Shown here: positions 34,990 through 44,864 of the stretch, piece by piece | Layout: each line of letters begins with the position of its first letter | Numbering within the stretch: the stretch's first letter is position 1 | NCBI GenBank assembly: GCA_030603745.1 | Contig: JAUVXE010000014.1 | Coordinates: forward strand, 1 to 53,805 | DNA length: 53,805 nt | Reading direction: 5' to 3' | From: Coriobacteriia bacterium | GTDB taxonomy: Bacteria; Actinomycetota; Coriobacteriia; Anaerosomatales; SLCP01 | Made by a program: the position numbers and the translations under genes | Notes under the pieces: model-generated | Seen by the model: only the letters and a program-made list of their open reading frames with translations | The model's database searches: none | Told to the model about the DNA's origin: nothing

Positions 34990-35735
34990 CAGATGCCCAC
35001 CGCCTCGCGGAAGCCGCGCACCTGCCTGCGGGCCACCGGGATGTGGGTCTCGTCACGGTCTCCCGCGACCACGACGAACGCACCGTCGAGCCGCTGGATC
35101 TCCTTGATGCGATTCATGTTGATCATGTAGCTCCGATGCACGCGGATGAACGACTCCTTGCCGAGCTTCTCCTCGAGCTCACCTAAGGTGAGGTCCACGA
35201 GGTACTGGTTCTCGTAGGTGTGCGCGTAGGTCGACTTGTTGCGGGCCGAGAGGAAGACGATGTCGTCGATCGCGAGGAGCACCGTGCGGCCCCCCTTGCG
35301 GACCGCGAGCTTGCGGAAGTCCGACTCGCCGGCACGCATCGTCTCGCCCATCATCCTCCTCCGGCCCACTGCGAGGCTCTCGATGCGCGCGGAGAGCTCG
35401 AGGATGTTGAAGGGCTTCGTGACGTACTGCTGCACGCCCTGCTTGAACGCGAGGATCTTGGCGAGGTCCTGCGTCTTGGCGGTGAGCATGATGACCGGGG
35501 TGTCGGCGGTCATGGGGTTGTTGCGGATCTCCATGAGTGCCATCCAGCCGTCGACCCTCGGCATCATCAGGTCGAGGACGACGACATCGATGTGCTCACG
35601 GCCGAGAACCTCGATGCCCTCGGCGCCGTCGGCCGCCGAGAAGACCCGCATCCCGTCGGCCTCGAGACCCATCCGGATCATCTCGACGATCGACTCGTCG
35701 TCGTCGACGACGAGCACCGCGATGTCGTCAGCCAT
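34989..35735 (-). CDS. LytTR-family response regulator
   Basis: 248 aa from ATG 35735; GTG starts at 35747 and 35741 are possible. The receiver domain (4-125) has acidic pocket DDD, phosphorylated Asp in VVVLDLMMPRVDG, Thr in IMLTAKT and Lys in YVTKPF. The C-terminal LytTR domain (about 145-245) has ARNKSTYAHTYENQYLVDLT and ESFIRVHRSYMINMNRIKEI. It binds DNA through a beta-fold at short direct or inverted repeats. No histidine kinase is in the window. It is translationally coupled to the DUF916-like gene. Confidence 0.93.
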   Translation of the reverse strand: MADDIAVLVVDDDESIVEMIRMGLEADGMRVFSAADGAEGIEVLGREHIDVVVLDLMMPRVDGWMALMEIRNNPMTADTPVIMLTAKTQDLAKILAFKQGVQQYVTKPFNILELSARIESLAVGRRRMMGETMRAGESDFRKLAVRKGGRTVLLAIDDIVFLSARNKSTYAHTYENQYLVDLTLGELEEKLGKESFIRVHRSYMINMNRIKEIQRLDGAFVVVAGDRDETHIPVARRQVRGFREAVGI

Positions 35736-35757
35736 GTGCACCGCCACTGGGGTTCCT

Positions 35758-35807
35758 GACGAACGGCCGAGACCGCTCGTCGCCGGATGATTCGCACGGT
35801 GAGTATA
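35758..35807 (-). promoter_or_regulatory. Promoter and leader hairpin of the LytTR operon
   Basis: A minus-strand TATACT (complement of 35802-35807) is a good -10. Downstream of it, in the expected leader, lies GACGAACGG (35758-35766) against CCGCTCGTC (35773-35781), 8 of 9 pairs, 6-nt loop. The core GACGAACGG recurs at 32219-32227 and, with one change, at the spoVG leader. Confidence 0.5.
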
Positions 35808-35856
35808 CCCTACGGCGCCCGATACCGCCGCTCGTCAGCCCCACCATGCCGCTCGA

Positions 35857-37332
35857 CTACCGGCGCTCCCGCAGGTAGCGGTCCATCGCGCGTGCCGAGA
35901 TCTTCCCGGCGCCCATCGCCTGGATGACGGTAGCGGCCCCGGTGACGATGTCGCCGCCGGCGAAGACGCCCGGCAGGCTCGTCGCGCCGTCGTCGTCGGC
36001 GAGGATGTAGCCCCTGCTCGAGAGCTCGAGGTCGGGCGCCGCCTTGGCAAGCAGGGGGTTGGCCCGCGTGCCCACCGCCATGATCACGGTGTCGCACTCG
36101 ATCTCGAACTCGCTGCCGAGGACACACACCGGCGCGCGCCGCCCGCTCGCGTCCGGCTCTCCGAGCTCCATCCGGGTCGCGACGAGTCCGGTCACGAACC
36201 CGTCCTTGCCCACGATCTCGCTCGGCGAGCAGAGCATCTTGAACTCGACGCCCTCCTCCCGCGCGTGGTGGACCTCCTCGCGGCGCGCCGGCATCTCGTC
36301 CTCCGTGCGCCGATAGACGAGGAAGACCTCCTCGGCGCCCAGCCGCAGGGCCGTGCGCGCCGCGTCCATCGCGACGTTGCCGCCGCCCACAACGGCGACC
36401 TTGCGCCCACGGGCGACCGGCGTGTCGGCGTGCGGGAACTCGTAGGCTCGCATCAGGTTCACGCGGGTGAGGAACTCGTTGGCCGAGTAGACCCCGTTGA
36501 GGTTCTCGCCGGGGACACCCATGAAGATCGGCAGCCCCGCGCCGGAGCCCACGAAGACCGCGTCGAAGCCCTCCTCGGCCATGAGCTCGTCGATGGTGTA
36601 GGTCGCGCCGATGACCGCGTCGGTGACGATCTCGACGCCCATCTCGGTGAGCATGAGGATCTCGGACTCGACGATGGCCTTGGGCAGGCGGAACTCCGGG
36701 ATGCCGTAGGTGAGCACGCCGCCGGGGGCGTGCAGCGACTCGAACACGGTCACCGAGTGGCCGAGGCGCGCGAGCTCGCCGGCGCAGGCGAGGCCGGCAG
36801 GCCCGGAGCCCACCACCGCGCAGCGGAAGCCGCTCGCGGGCGCGACCTCGGGCACGCAGCGCTTCTCGAGTTCGCACGCCAGGTCGAAGTCGCCGAGCCA
36901 GCGCTCGAGGCGCCCGATCGCGACCGGCTCGCCCTTCTTGGCGAGCACGCAGGCGATCTCGCACTGCTCCTCCTGCGGGCAGACCCGCCCGCAGACCGCG
37001 GGCAGAGCGTTGCGCTCCTTGAGCACGGCCACGCCCGCGGCGTAGTCGCCGTCGATGATGTGGCCGATGAACGACTTGATGTCGATGTTGACCGGGCAGC
37101 CCGGGATGCACGTGGCGTTCTTGCACTGCAGGCAGCGCATCGCCTCCGCGCGCGCCTGCTCCTCGGTGTAGCCGAGCGCGACCTCGTCGAAGTCGGCCGC
37201 GCGCTCACGCGCGGCACGCTCGGGCATCGGCGTGCGCGGCTCGCGCGATGGGCGGTGCCTCGGCTTGTCGACCGGTGCGCGCCCACCGGCGCCGACCGAC
37301 TCGGCCCGACGGCTGTCGTCTACAGGTGGCAT
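35857..37332 (-). CDS. nfnB: NADPH-binding flavo-iron-sulfur subunit (NfnB / GltA type)
   Basis: 491 aa from ATG 37332 inside the end of nfnA (13-nt overlap); longer N-terminal extensions are artefacts. The N-terminus after a basic lead has Fe-S cysteines CLQCKNATCIPGCPVNI and CGRVCPQEEQCEIAC (two 4Fe-4S clusters). Next come FAD-binding GSGPAGLACAGELARLG, NADPH-binding VVGGGNVAMDAARTALRLG and the final FAD block GVFAGGDIVTGAATVIQAMG. It resembles the small subunit of glutamate synthase and NfnB. With the 2Fe-2S partner next door, the best call is the electron-bifurcating ferredoxin-dependent NADP+ oxidoreductase; the family also includes SudA. Confidence 0.88.
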   Translation of the reverse strand: MPPVDDSRRAESVGAGGRAPVDKPRHRPSREPRTPMPERAARERAADFDEVALGYTEEQARAEAMRCLQCKNATCIPGCPVNIDIKSFIGHIIDGDYAAGVAVLKERNALPAVCGRVCPQEEQCEIACVLAKKGEPVAIGRLERWLGDFDLACELEKRCVPEVAPASGFRCAVVGSGPAGLACAGELARLGHSVTVFESLHAPGGVLTYGIPEFRLPKAIVESEILMLTEMGVEIVTDAVIGATYTIDELMAEEGFDAVFVGSGAGLPIFMGVPGENLNGVYSANEFLTRVNLMRAYEFPHADTPVARGRKVAVVGGGNVAMDAARTALRLGAEEVFLVYRRTEDEMPARREEVHHAREEGVEFKMLCSPSEIVGKDGFVTGLVATRMELGEPDASGRRAPVCVLGSEFEIECDTVIMAVGTRANPLLAKAAPDLELSSRGYILADDDGATSLPGVFAGGDIVTGAATVIQAMGAGKISARAMDRYLRERR

Positions 37333-38159
37333 GCGCACCCCCGCGAGTACTCGGCGTCGGCCTCGCGCTCCTCCTCGGCGTAGACCCGCTGCCTGCTCAT
37401 GAGCTCCTCGAAGTCGACCGCGTGCCCGTCGAAGTCCGGCCCGTCCACGCAGCCGAACCGCGTCTCGCCGGCCACGCTCACGCGGCACGCGCCGCACATC
37501 CCGGTCCCGTCGACCATGATCGGGTTGAGCGAGACGGTGGTCGGCACCCGGAACGCCCGCGTGGTCTCGGCGCAGAACTTCATCATGATCGCCGGCCCGA
37601 TCGCCATGGCGTGGTCGATCGAGCCGCTCTCAGCGAGCCGCTTGAGCGGCGCGGTCACGAGGCCCTTCTCTCCCGCCGAGCCGTCGTCGGTCATCACGAT
37701 GAGCTCGGCGAGCGGGAGCGCTGCGAACTCATCGGCGAGGATGAGGAGCTCGGCGTTGCGCGCGCCGAGGATCACGGTGACCTCCGCGCCGGCCTCGGCC
37801 ATCGCGCGGGCGACCGGGTAGGCGACCGCCGCGCCCACGCCGCCGCCCACAACAGCGACCCTGCCGAGGTCCTCGGTGTGCGTGGGGACGCCGAGGGGAC
37901 CGACCACGTCGGCGACCGCGTCTCCCACCTCGAGGTGCGAGAGCTTGTGCGTGGACTTGCCCACGCGCATGAAGATGAAGCGGACCCAGCCCTCCTCGGC
38001 GGACCAGTCCGAGAACGTGAGCGGGATTCGCTCGCCGTCCTCGTCGACGCGCAACATGAGGAACTGGCCGGCGGCCACCTTGCGCGCGATGCGCGGCGCG
38101 GCGACCCCCATCTCGAACACGGCGTCGGAGAGCTGCCGCTTGTGAACGACCTCGAACAT
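37320..38159 (-). CDS. nfnA: NADH-binding flavo-2Fe-2S subunit (NfnA / SudB type)
   Basis: 279 aa from ATG 38159 with GGAGG 5 nt upstream. FAD domain with RIPLTFSDW, NAD domain starting VAVVGGGVGAAVAYPVARAM, and the 2Fe-2S site GTGMCGACRVSVAGETRFGC. It pairs with nfnB, overlapping by 13 nt. The complex couples ferredoxin, NADH and NADP(H), which fits an anaerobe with CO dehydrogenase supplying reduced ferredoxin. Confidence 0.88.
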   Translation of the reverse strand: MFEVVHKRQLSDAVFEMGVAAPRIARKVAAGQFLMLRVDEDGERIPLTFSDWSAEEGWVRFIFMRVGKSTHKLSHLEVGDAVADVVGPLGVPTHTEDLGRVAVVGGGVGAAVAYPVARAMAEAGAEVTVILGARNAELLILADEFAALPLAELIVMTDDGSAGEKGLVTAPLKRLAESGSIDHAMAIGPAIMMKFCAETTRAFRVPTTVSLNPIMVDGTGMCGACRVSVAGETRFGCVDGPDFDGHAVDFEELMSRQRVYAEEEREADAEYSRGCACHL

Positions 38160-38254
38160 CGGGCCTCCAGGAGCGGGCGCGCGGGGCGCCTCGGCGATAC
38201 GTCGCACAAGTATACTAGGACACGCTGCCCCTGTGACCGCCGAGGAGTACCGCA

Positions 38255-39257
<1,003 letters not shown>

Positions 39258-39271
<14 letters not shown>

Positions 39272-39617
39272 AGCCCTTGGCCAGCCCGTAGACCACGGGA
39301 ACCTCGTAGACCTCGCCCTTGAGCGCCTTGAGGATCGCGATGACCGCGAACACGAAGGCCACGAGCGCGACGATCCAGCCGATGACCGGCACCCAGCCGA
39401 TCACCCACATGATCAGGCCGAGCACGATGGCCTGAACGGCATGCGCCTTGCTGAAGTACTGGCTCTTGTAGGGGTCGAGCAGCAGCGCGATCACGGCCAC
39501 GACCCAGAACAGATACCCGAGAACGGCGAGCAGCTTGGAGGTGCCGTCCACTCCGCCTGGCGCCGGAGCGACCGGTGCGGGAGGTGCAGGAGGCGTGACG
39601 GGGGTTTCGTCAGACAT
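39258..39617 (-). CDS. Small three-helix membrane protein (DUF4870/Tic20-like)
   Basis: 119 aa. A Pro/Ala-rich N-terminus (about 25 residues) is followed by three hydrophobic segments starting near TSKLLAVLGYLFWVVAVIAL, with KAHAVQAIVLGLIMWVIG and GWIVALVAFVFAVIAILKAL. The layout and the 'F-x-K-x-H-A-x-Q' stretch fit DUF4870-like proteins; function unknown. Confidence 0.75.
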
Positions 39618-39683
39618 GGTTACTATCCTTTCGTTCGCCGACCGCTCACTTCACGACATGTGCGGGCCTGCCCCGGCCCACGT

Positions 39684-39713
39684 TTGGACTATACCCCTCG
39701 GTGCTGGTATCAT
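39684..39713 (+). promoter_or_regulatory. Promoter of the M23 peptidase gene
   Basis: TTGGAC (39684-39689) and TATCAT (39708-39713), spacer 18 nt, start expected near 39720, leader about 65 nt with GGAGG before the ATG. The same AT-rich patch holds TATAGT on the other strand (39688-39693), a likely -10 for the divergent gene. Confidence 0.55.
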
Positions 39714-39785
39714 CATGTCCGTACGAGCGCCTTCCGGGGCAGTAGCCGATCTCGATACAGAACGCCCACCGGAGGAACTGTAGCC

Positions 39786-41000
39786 ATGCATCGTAGCCGC
39801 GCATATCTCTCGTCTCTCCTCGTATTCACCTTCCTCTTCTCCTCGCTCACCGTCGCCGCCGGCACCACCCGTGCCGACATCGAGGCGTCGCGTCAGCGCG
39901 CGCAGGACGCCCGCGCGGCCGCCGCGGCCGCGGAGCAGCGCGCCGAGGAGCTCGGCAAGGAGGCCCGCGCGCTCGACGAGACCATCAAGGACCTGCAGAG
40001 CGCGATCGGAGAGCTCGAGCCGCAGATCGCCGAGGCCACGAACCGGACCGCGCGCCTGAAGGCCGAGGTCGCCGAGCTCGAGGCCCAGATCGCGACCAAG
40101 GAAGCCGAGATCGAGGCCGCCGAGGCCGAGTACGACTATCAGCAGGAGCTTCTCAACGAGCGGATGACCGCGACCTACAAGCAGGGCACGCTCATCTACC
40201 TCGACCTGCTGCTCGAGTCGAAAGACATCTCCGACCTCATCACGCGCACGACCCTCGTCCAGCGCGTCATCTCGGCGAACAACGACGCGGCCGTCGCCCT
40301 CATCCACACGCGCGAGCAGCTCGAGACGGCCCGCGCCGAGCTCGACCGCTCCCTCGCGACCGCCGCATCCAAGCGCGCCGAGGCCGAGGCCGTCGAGAAG
40401 AACCTCCGCTCCCTGCGCTCACAGCGCCAGTCGGTGCTCAACAGCCAGCAGGCGGCCCAGAACGAGAAGACCGCCCTGATGGAGAAGAACGAGGCCGACG
40501 CCGAGCGCTGGAAGGCGCAGGCCGAGGAGGAGGAGGCCGCCGCGCGGCGCATGGAGGCGCAGCTGCGCGCGAGCGCGTCCCGCGGCTCGGGACAGTACAC
40601 CGGCGGGATCATGGCGTGGCCGGTTCCCGGCGGCTCGCTCACCTCGGGGTACGGTTGGCGCACGCACCCGGTCTTCGGCGGACAGCGGTTCCACCACGGG
40701 ATCGACATCAGCCGCGGCAACGGCACGATCGTCGCCGCCGGTGACGGCGTGGTCAACCAGGCGAGCTACGGATGGAACGGCGGGTACGGCAACATCGTCG
40801 TGATCGACCACGGCGACGGCGTGACCACGCTCTACGCCCACATCCTCGACGGCGGCATCAACGTCTCGCGCGGCCAGCAGGTCACCAAGGGTCAGGCGAT
40901 CGCGAAGGTCGGCTCGACCGGCTACTCGACCGGTCCGCACCTCCACTTCGAGGTCCGCATCAACGGCTCGAGCACCGACCCGATGGCCTACCTGCGCTAG
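39786..41000 (+). CDS. Secreted coiled-coil M23 peptidoglycan endopeptidase
   Basis: 404 aa. Signal peptide SLLVFTFLFSSLTVAAGTTR, coiled coil from about 30 to 265, then LytM/M23: GYGWRTHPVFGGQRFHHGID gives His and Asp, and GPHLHFEVRING gives HxH. All zinc ligands are present, so it should be active. The coiled coil segment YDYQQELLNERMTATYKQGT parallels YEIQNELLGKRATSIYKHGG of the NlpC/P60 protein, so both are PcsB/CwlO- or EnvC-like and may be activated by FtsEX. Confidence 0.94.
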   Translation: MHRSRAYLSSLLVFTFLFSSLTVAAGTTRADIEASRQRAQDARAAAAAAEQRAEELGKEARALDETIKDLQSAIGELEPQIAEATNRTARLKAEVAELEAQIATKEAEIEAAEAEYDYQQELLNERMTATYKQGTLIYLDLLLESKDISDLITRTTLVQRVISANNDAAVALIHTREQLETARAELDRSLATAASKRAEAEAVEKNLRSLRSQRQSVLNSQQAAQNEKTALMEKNEADAERWKAQAEEEEAAARRMEAQLRASASRGSGQYTGGIMAWPVPGGSLTSGYGWRTHPVFGGQRFHHGIDISRGNGTIVAAGDGVVNQASYGWNGGYGNIVVIDHGDGVTTLYAHILDGGINVSRGQQVTKGQAIAKVGSTGYSTGPHLHFEVRINGSSTDPMAYLR

Positions 41001-41003
41001 CCC

Positions 41004-41570
41004 TCAGGCGCCGTTGAACTCGTTCATCGCGCGGGCGACCCCGTGGTCGATGATCGCGAGCGTGGCCCGAGACGCGACGAGCGCGGCCTCCCCCATCGCC
41101 TCGGCGGCCTGGCGTCCCATGGTCTCGAGCACGTAGTCCGCCGGGTCCTGGCGTCCCGGAGGCCGGCCCACTCCCACTCGTACGCGCAGGTAGTCGCCGC
41201 TCCCGAGCCGCTGGTGCAGCGAGCGCAGCCCGTTGTGTCCCCCGTGCCCGCCCCCGGCCTTCACCCGGACCGTGCCCTCGGGGAGGTCGAGGTCGTCGTG
41301 CACGACGATCAGGCGGTCGAACGGCACGTCGTAGCGCTCGGCGAGCAGCCTCACCGGGTTACCCGAGACGTTCATGAAGCTCTGCGGCTTCGCGAGCACG
41401 ACCTCGGCGTCGCCGTGGCGGACGAGGGCGGTCTTGGCGCCAGCCTCGTCCTTCCAGTACGACGCGCCGAGGTCGTCCGCGAGATGATCGATGACGATGA
41501 ACCCGGCGTTGTGCCGGGTCACCTCGTAGCGCGGGCCGGGATTGCCGAGTCCCGCGACCAGATAGGTCAC
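41004..41570 (-). CDS. pth: Peptidyl-tRNA hydrolase
   Basis: 188 aa. It frees tRNA from dropped-off peptidyl-tRNA. Catalytic His in RHNAGFIVID, with VAGLGNPGPRYEVT and KPQSFMNVSG, and HDDLDLPEGTVRVKAGGGHG. It ends the prs-rplY-pth segment, the same order as in Bacillus. Confidence 0.96.
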   Translation of the reverse strand: MTYLVAGLGNPGPRYEVTRHNAGFIVIDHLADDLGASYWKDEAGAKTALVRHGDAEVVLAKPQSFMNVSGNPVRLLAERYDVPFDRLIVVHDDLDLPEGTVRVKAGGGHGGHNGLRSLHQRLGSGDYLRVRVGVGRPPGRQDPADYVLETMGRQAAEAMGEAALVASRATLAIIDHGVARAMNEFNGA

Positions 41571-41576
41571 GTGGGC

Positions 41577-42230
41577 CTACTCCTCCTCGGCGCCGGACTC
41601 CTCGGCGGTCTCCTCGCCGATGACGGCGGGCTCGGCGATCTCCTCGGCGCCCTCCTCCTCGGCCGGCTCGAGGGTCGGGACCGTGATCGAGCAGACGACG
41701 GCCTCCGGGTCGCCGATGATCTCAAGGCCCCTCGGCGCGACCAGGTCCGCGACGGTGAGCGAGTCGCCGATCTCCATGCCCGAGATGTCGACGTCGATCG
41801 CCTCGACGAGGTCGGTGGGAAGCGCCTCGACCGCCACCTCGCGCAGCGCGTGCATGAGCACGCCGCCCGCCTTCACGCCGGGGGCGTCGCCCACGAAGTT
41901 GAAGCCGGCGACCGCCTGGAGCTTCTCGTCCATGCGGATGGCGAGGAAGTCGACGTGGAGGATGGTGCCCTTGACGGGGCTGTGCTGAACGTCCTTGATG
42001 ACCGCGTTGACCGGCTTCTTCTCGCCCTCGAGCGCGATCGACACGAGCGTGGATCCCGCGCCGTGGTGCGTCATCATGAGCTCGAAGTCGTGCCGGTCGA
42101 GCGCGATGGCCATCGTGTCCCGGCCCGCTCCGTAGAGCACCGCGGGGATCTTGCCTTCGGATGCGAGGCGACGGTTCGCCTTGCCGAGGACCTCACGGGG
42201 CCAGGCGCTGATCGCAGTGGTCTCAGTCAT
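41577..42230 (-). CDS. rplY: 50S ribosomal protein L25, general stress (Ctc/TL5) form
   Basis: 217 aa. The N-terminal L25 domain binds 5S rRNA (REVLGKANRRLASEGKIPAV, LYGAGRDT); the C-terminal ~120 residues are the TL5/Ctc beta domain with an acidic Glu-rich tail. It lies 6 nt upstream of pth. A small GGCATC-GTCT-GATGCC hairpin (42249-42264) is in its leader. Confidence 0.95.
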   Translation of the reverse strand: MTETTAISAWPREVLGKANRRLASEGKIPAVLYGAGRDTMAIALDRHDFELMMTHHGAGSTLVSIALEGEKKPVNAVIKDVQHSPVKGTILHVDFLAIRMDEKLQAVAGFNFVGDAPGVKAGGVLMHALREVAVEALPTDLVEAIDVDISGMEIGDSLTVADLVAPRGLEIIGDPEAVVCSITVPTLEPAEEEGAEEIAEPAVIGEETAEESGAEEE

Positions 42231-42285
42231 CGTGCGTGACTCCTTCCTGGCATCGTCTGATGCCGGGTGGCTGACGGTTCTAGAC

Positions 42286-43248
42286 CTAGAGCTGGAAGTC
42301 CGGATCGAACAGTTCCGATACCGAGTCGTCGTTGTAGACGTTCTGGATCGCCCGTCCGAACAACGGCGCGACCGAGAGCACGCGGATCTTGCCGCCCCGC
42401 TGCTCGCTCGGCACGGGCAGGGTGTTGGTCACCACGACCTCCTCGATGGGGGAGTTCGCGATGCGCTCGTATGCGGGCGGCGAGAAGATACCGTGGGTCG
42501 CGGCCACGTAGACCGCCTTGGCGCCCTTGTTCACGAGGCTCTTGGCCCCCTCGGTGACCGAGCCGGCGGTGTCGATCATGTCGTCGATGACGATGCAGGT
42601 CCGCCCCTCGACCTCTCCGATGACGTGCGTGATCTCGGCGACGTTGTGGTCGGGGCGGCCCTTGTGCATGATCGCGAGACTCGCGCCGAGCATGTCGGCG
42701 AACTTCTTGGCGACCTTGACGCGGCCCACGTCGGGCGAGACGACGCACACGTCGTCGAGCGGCAGGTTCTCGAAGTAGTCCGCGAGGATCGGGAGCGCGG
42801 TGAGGTGGTTCACCGGCTGGTCGAAGAAGCCCTGGATCTGACCCTGGTGCAGGTCCATCGTGATGACGCGGTCCACGCCTGCGGTGGTCATGAGGTCCGC
42901 CATGAGCTTGGCCGTGATCGGCTCACGCGCAGCGGACTTCTTGTCCTGGCGTGCGTACCCGTAGTGGCTGATGACGGCCGTGATCGTCCGGGCGCTCGCG
43001 CGCTTGGCCGCATCGGCCATGATGAGGAGCTCCATGATCGAGTCGTTGACCGGCGGGCACGCCGACTGGAGCAGGAACACGTCGGCGCCTCGCACGCTCT
43101 CGAGGTACCGGACGTAGATCTCGCCGTTGGCGAACTTCGAGATCTTGACGTTGCCGAGCTCGATCCCGAGGTGTCTCGCGACCCCCTCGGCGAGCTCCGT
43201 GTTGGAGCATCCCGCGAACACCATCATCCGCTTGCCGGTCTCTGTCAT
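42286..43248 (-). CDS. prs: Ribose-phosphate pyrophosphokinase
   Basis: 320 aa from ATG 43248. It makes PRPP from ribose 5-phosphate and ATP. Blocks: MMVFAGCSNTELAEGVARHL, KFANGEIYVR, the PRPP loop CIVIDDMIDTAGSVTEGAKS and the flexible loop YARQDKKSAAREPITAKL. It follows glmU by 46 nt as in Firmicutes. Confidence 0.97.
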   Translation of the reverse strand: MTETGKRMMVFAGCSNTELAEGVARHLGIELGNVKISKFANGEIYVRYLESVRGADVFLLQSACPPVNDSIMELLIMADAAKRASARTITAVISHYGYARQDKKSAAREPITAKLMADLMTTAGVDRVITMDLHQGQIQGFFDQPVNHLTALPILADYFENLPLDDVCVVSPDVGRVKVAKKFADMLGASLAIMHKGRPDHNVAEITHVIGEVEGRTCIVIDDMIDTAGSVTEGAKSLVNKGAKAVYVAATHGIFSPPAYERIANSPIEEVVVTNTLPVPSEQRGGKIRVLSVAPLFGRAIQNVYNDDSVSELFDPDFQL

Positions 43249-43294
43249 CGGTCGCCTTCCGCTCGATGCTCCCCCGGCATGCAGCCGGGCCGTC

Positions 43295-44668
43295 CTACGG
43301 TGCGCCGTCGCTCCGGCGCCGCTCGGCCCACCCCGTGACCTCACGCTGCTCGCTCCGCTCGATCGCGAGCGAGCCGGGCGCGACGTCCTTGGTGATCGCG
43401 CTCGCCGCGGCGGTCACCGCGCCGGCGCCGATCGTCAGGGGGGCTACCAGCATGGTATCAGAGCCGATGAACGCGCCGTCCTCGATCACCGTCCGATGCT
43501 TCCGCACGCCGTCGTAGTTGCAGGTGATGGTGCCCGCGCCCACGTTGACGTGCTCGCCGATCGTCGCGTCCCCGATGTAGGAGAGGTGCGGCACTTTGGA
43601 ACCTTCCCCCACCGTCGTGTTCTTTATCTCGACGCACGCGCCGGCCTTCGACCGCGCCGCGAGCACCGCGCCCGGACGCAGGTACGCCACCGGCCCGACC
43701 GTCGCGCCCGGCCCCACCTCGGCCTCCAAGAGGATCGAGGAGTCGACGACGGCGCCGTCGCCCACGACCGAGTCGGTCACCCGGGCCGACGGGCCGATCA
43801 CCGCGCCCTCCCCGACGACGGTCCTGCCGAGGAGGAAGGTCATCGGGAGCAGCTCGCAGTCGCGGGCGAGCTCGACGTCCGGCCCGATCCACACCAAGTC
43901 AGGGTCGACCATGGTCACCCCGGCGAGCATGTGGCGCTCGTTGATCCGGCGCTGCATGACGCGCGCGGCCTCGGCGAGCTGGACCCGCGAGTTCACGCCG
44001 AGGGTCTCGAGCGGGTCGCCCACCGTGACGGAGGCGACCGCCAGGCCCTCATCGGCGAAGAGCGCGACCATGTCGGTCAGGTAGAACTCGCCTTGGGCGT
44101 TGTCGGTGTCGAGCCGGTCGAGGTGCTCGAAGAGCACCGCCGCGTCGAAGCAGTACGTGCCGGTGTTGACCTCGTCGATCGCGCACTGCTCGCGCGTGCA
44201 GTCCTTCTGCTCGACGATTCCTTCGACCGCACCGGTGTCGGCACGCACGATCCGTCCGTAGCCGGTCGGGTCGGGCATCCGAGCGGTGAGCAGCGCCACG
44301 GCCGCGCCCGCTCGCTCGCGGGCCTCGATGAGCGCGGCGATGGTCTCGGGGCGGATGAGCGGAGAGTCGCCCGAGAGCACCACGAGCGAGCCGGTGGCGT
44401 CGGCCAGCGCCTCACGCGCGCACATCACCGCGTGCCCGGTGCCGAGCTGCCGGTCCTGGCGCACGCACTCGCACGCCGGGACGAGCGCCTCGACGGTCTC
44501 CGCGCCGTGACCGGTGACGGTCACCACACGGTCGCAGCCGGCCTCCTCGGCGGCACGGACCACGTAGGCGACCATCGGCACGCCGAGGATGCGGTGCGCC
44601 ACCTTGGGCAGCGCGGACTTCATGCGGGTACCCTCGCCGGCGGCGAGGACGAGTGCCGTCGCGCCCAA
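43295..44668 (-). CDS. glmU: Bifunctional UDP-GlcNAc pyrophosphorylase / GlcN-1-P acetyltransferase
   Basis: 457 aa with a TTG start at 44668, supported by AAGGGGG 8 nt upstream. The uridyltransferase domain has LVLAAGEGTRMKSALPKV; the left-handed beta-helix acetyltransferase domain holds hexapeptide repeats (VNVGAGTITCNYDGVRKHRT). It makes the activated precursor of peptidoglycan. Confidence 0.97.
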   Translation of the reverse strand: MGATALVLAAGEGTRMKSALPKVAHRILGVPMVAYVVRAAEEAGCDRVVTVTGHGAETVEALVPACECVRQDRQLGTGHAVMCAREALADATGSLVVLSGDSPLIRPETIAALIEARERAGAAVALLTARMPDPTGYGRIVRADTGAVEGIVEQKDCTREQCAIDEVNTGTYCFDAAVLFEHLDRLDTDNAQGEFYLTDMVALFADEGLAVASVTVGDPLETLGVNSRVQLAEAARVMQRRINERHMLAGVTMVDPDLVWIGPDVELARDCELLPMTFLLGRTVVGEGAVIGPSARVTDSVVGDGAVVDSSILLEAEVGPGATVGPVAYLRPGAVLAARSKAGACVEIKNTTVGEGSKVPHLSYIGDATIGEHVNVGAGTITCNYDGVRKHRTVIEDGAFIGSDTMLVAPLTIGAGAVTAAASAITKDVAPGSLAIERSEQREVTGWAERRRSDGAP

Positions 44669-44726
44669 CTGTGACGCCCCCTTCGCATCGCGGGTGACCG
44701 GGCGGGTCGCCCGACAGGATCAGAGG

Positions 44727-44801
44727 TGGCTGGGGCGGTAGGATTCGAACCTACGAGTGGCGGATCCAAAGTCCGCTGCCTTACCGCTTGGCTACGCCCC
44801 A
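44727..44801 (-). tRNA. tRNA-Gln (anticodon TTG)
   Basis: 75 nt including encoded CCA. Acceptor TGGGGCG pairs with CGCCCCA; the anticodon loop CTTTGGA gives anticodon TTG; the T-arm GTAGGTTCGAATCCTAC is intact. It lies between glmU and spoVG in the same direction, where Firmicutes often also place tRNA-Gln. Confidence 0.96.
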
Positions 44802-44864
44802 GAGCACACCGAAGTGTAGGGAAGCCGCACGCGGCAGGTCAAATGGACGACGGCGCCCGTGACC

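Noticed and set aside
37333-37497. N-terminal extension of NfnB
   Set aside because: It overlaps the coding part of nfnA and is Arg/Gly-rich shadow sequence; the family starts near the Fe-S cysteines.
42249-42264. GGCATC-GTCT-GATGCC hairpin as a ribosomal-protein leader or terminator
   Set aside because: Only 6 bp, no T-run and no resemblance to known L25 control elements; left as a note in the rplY entry.
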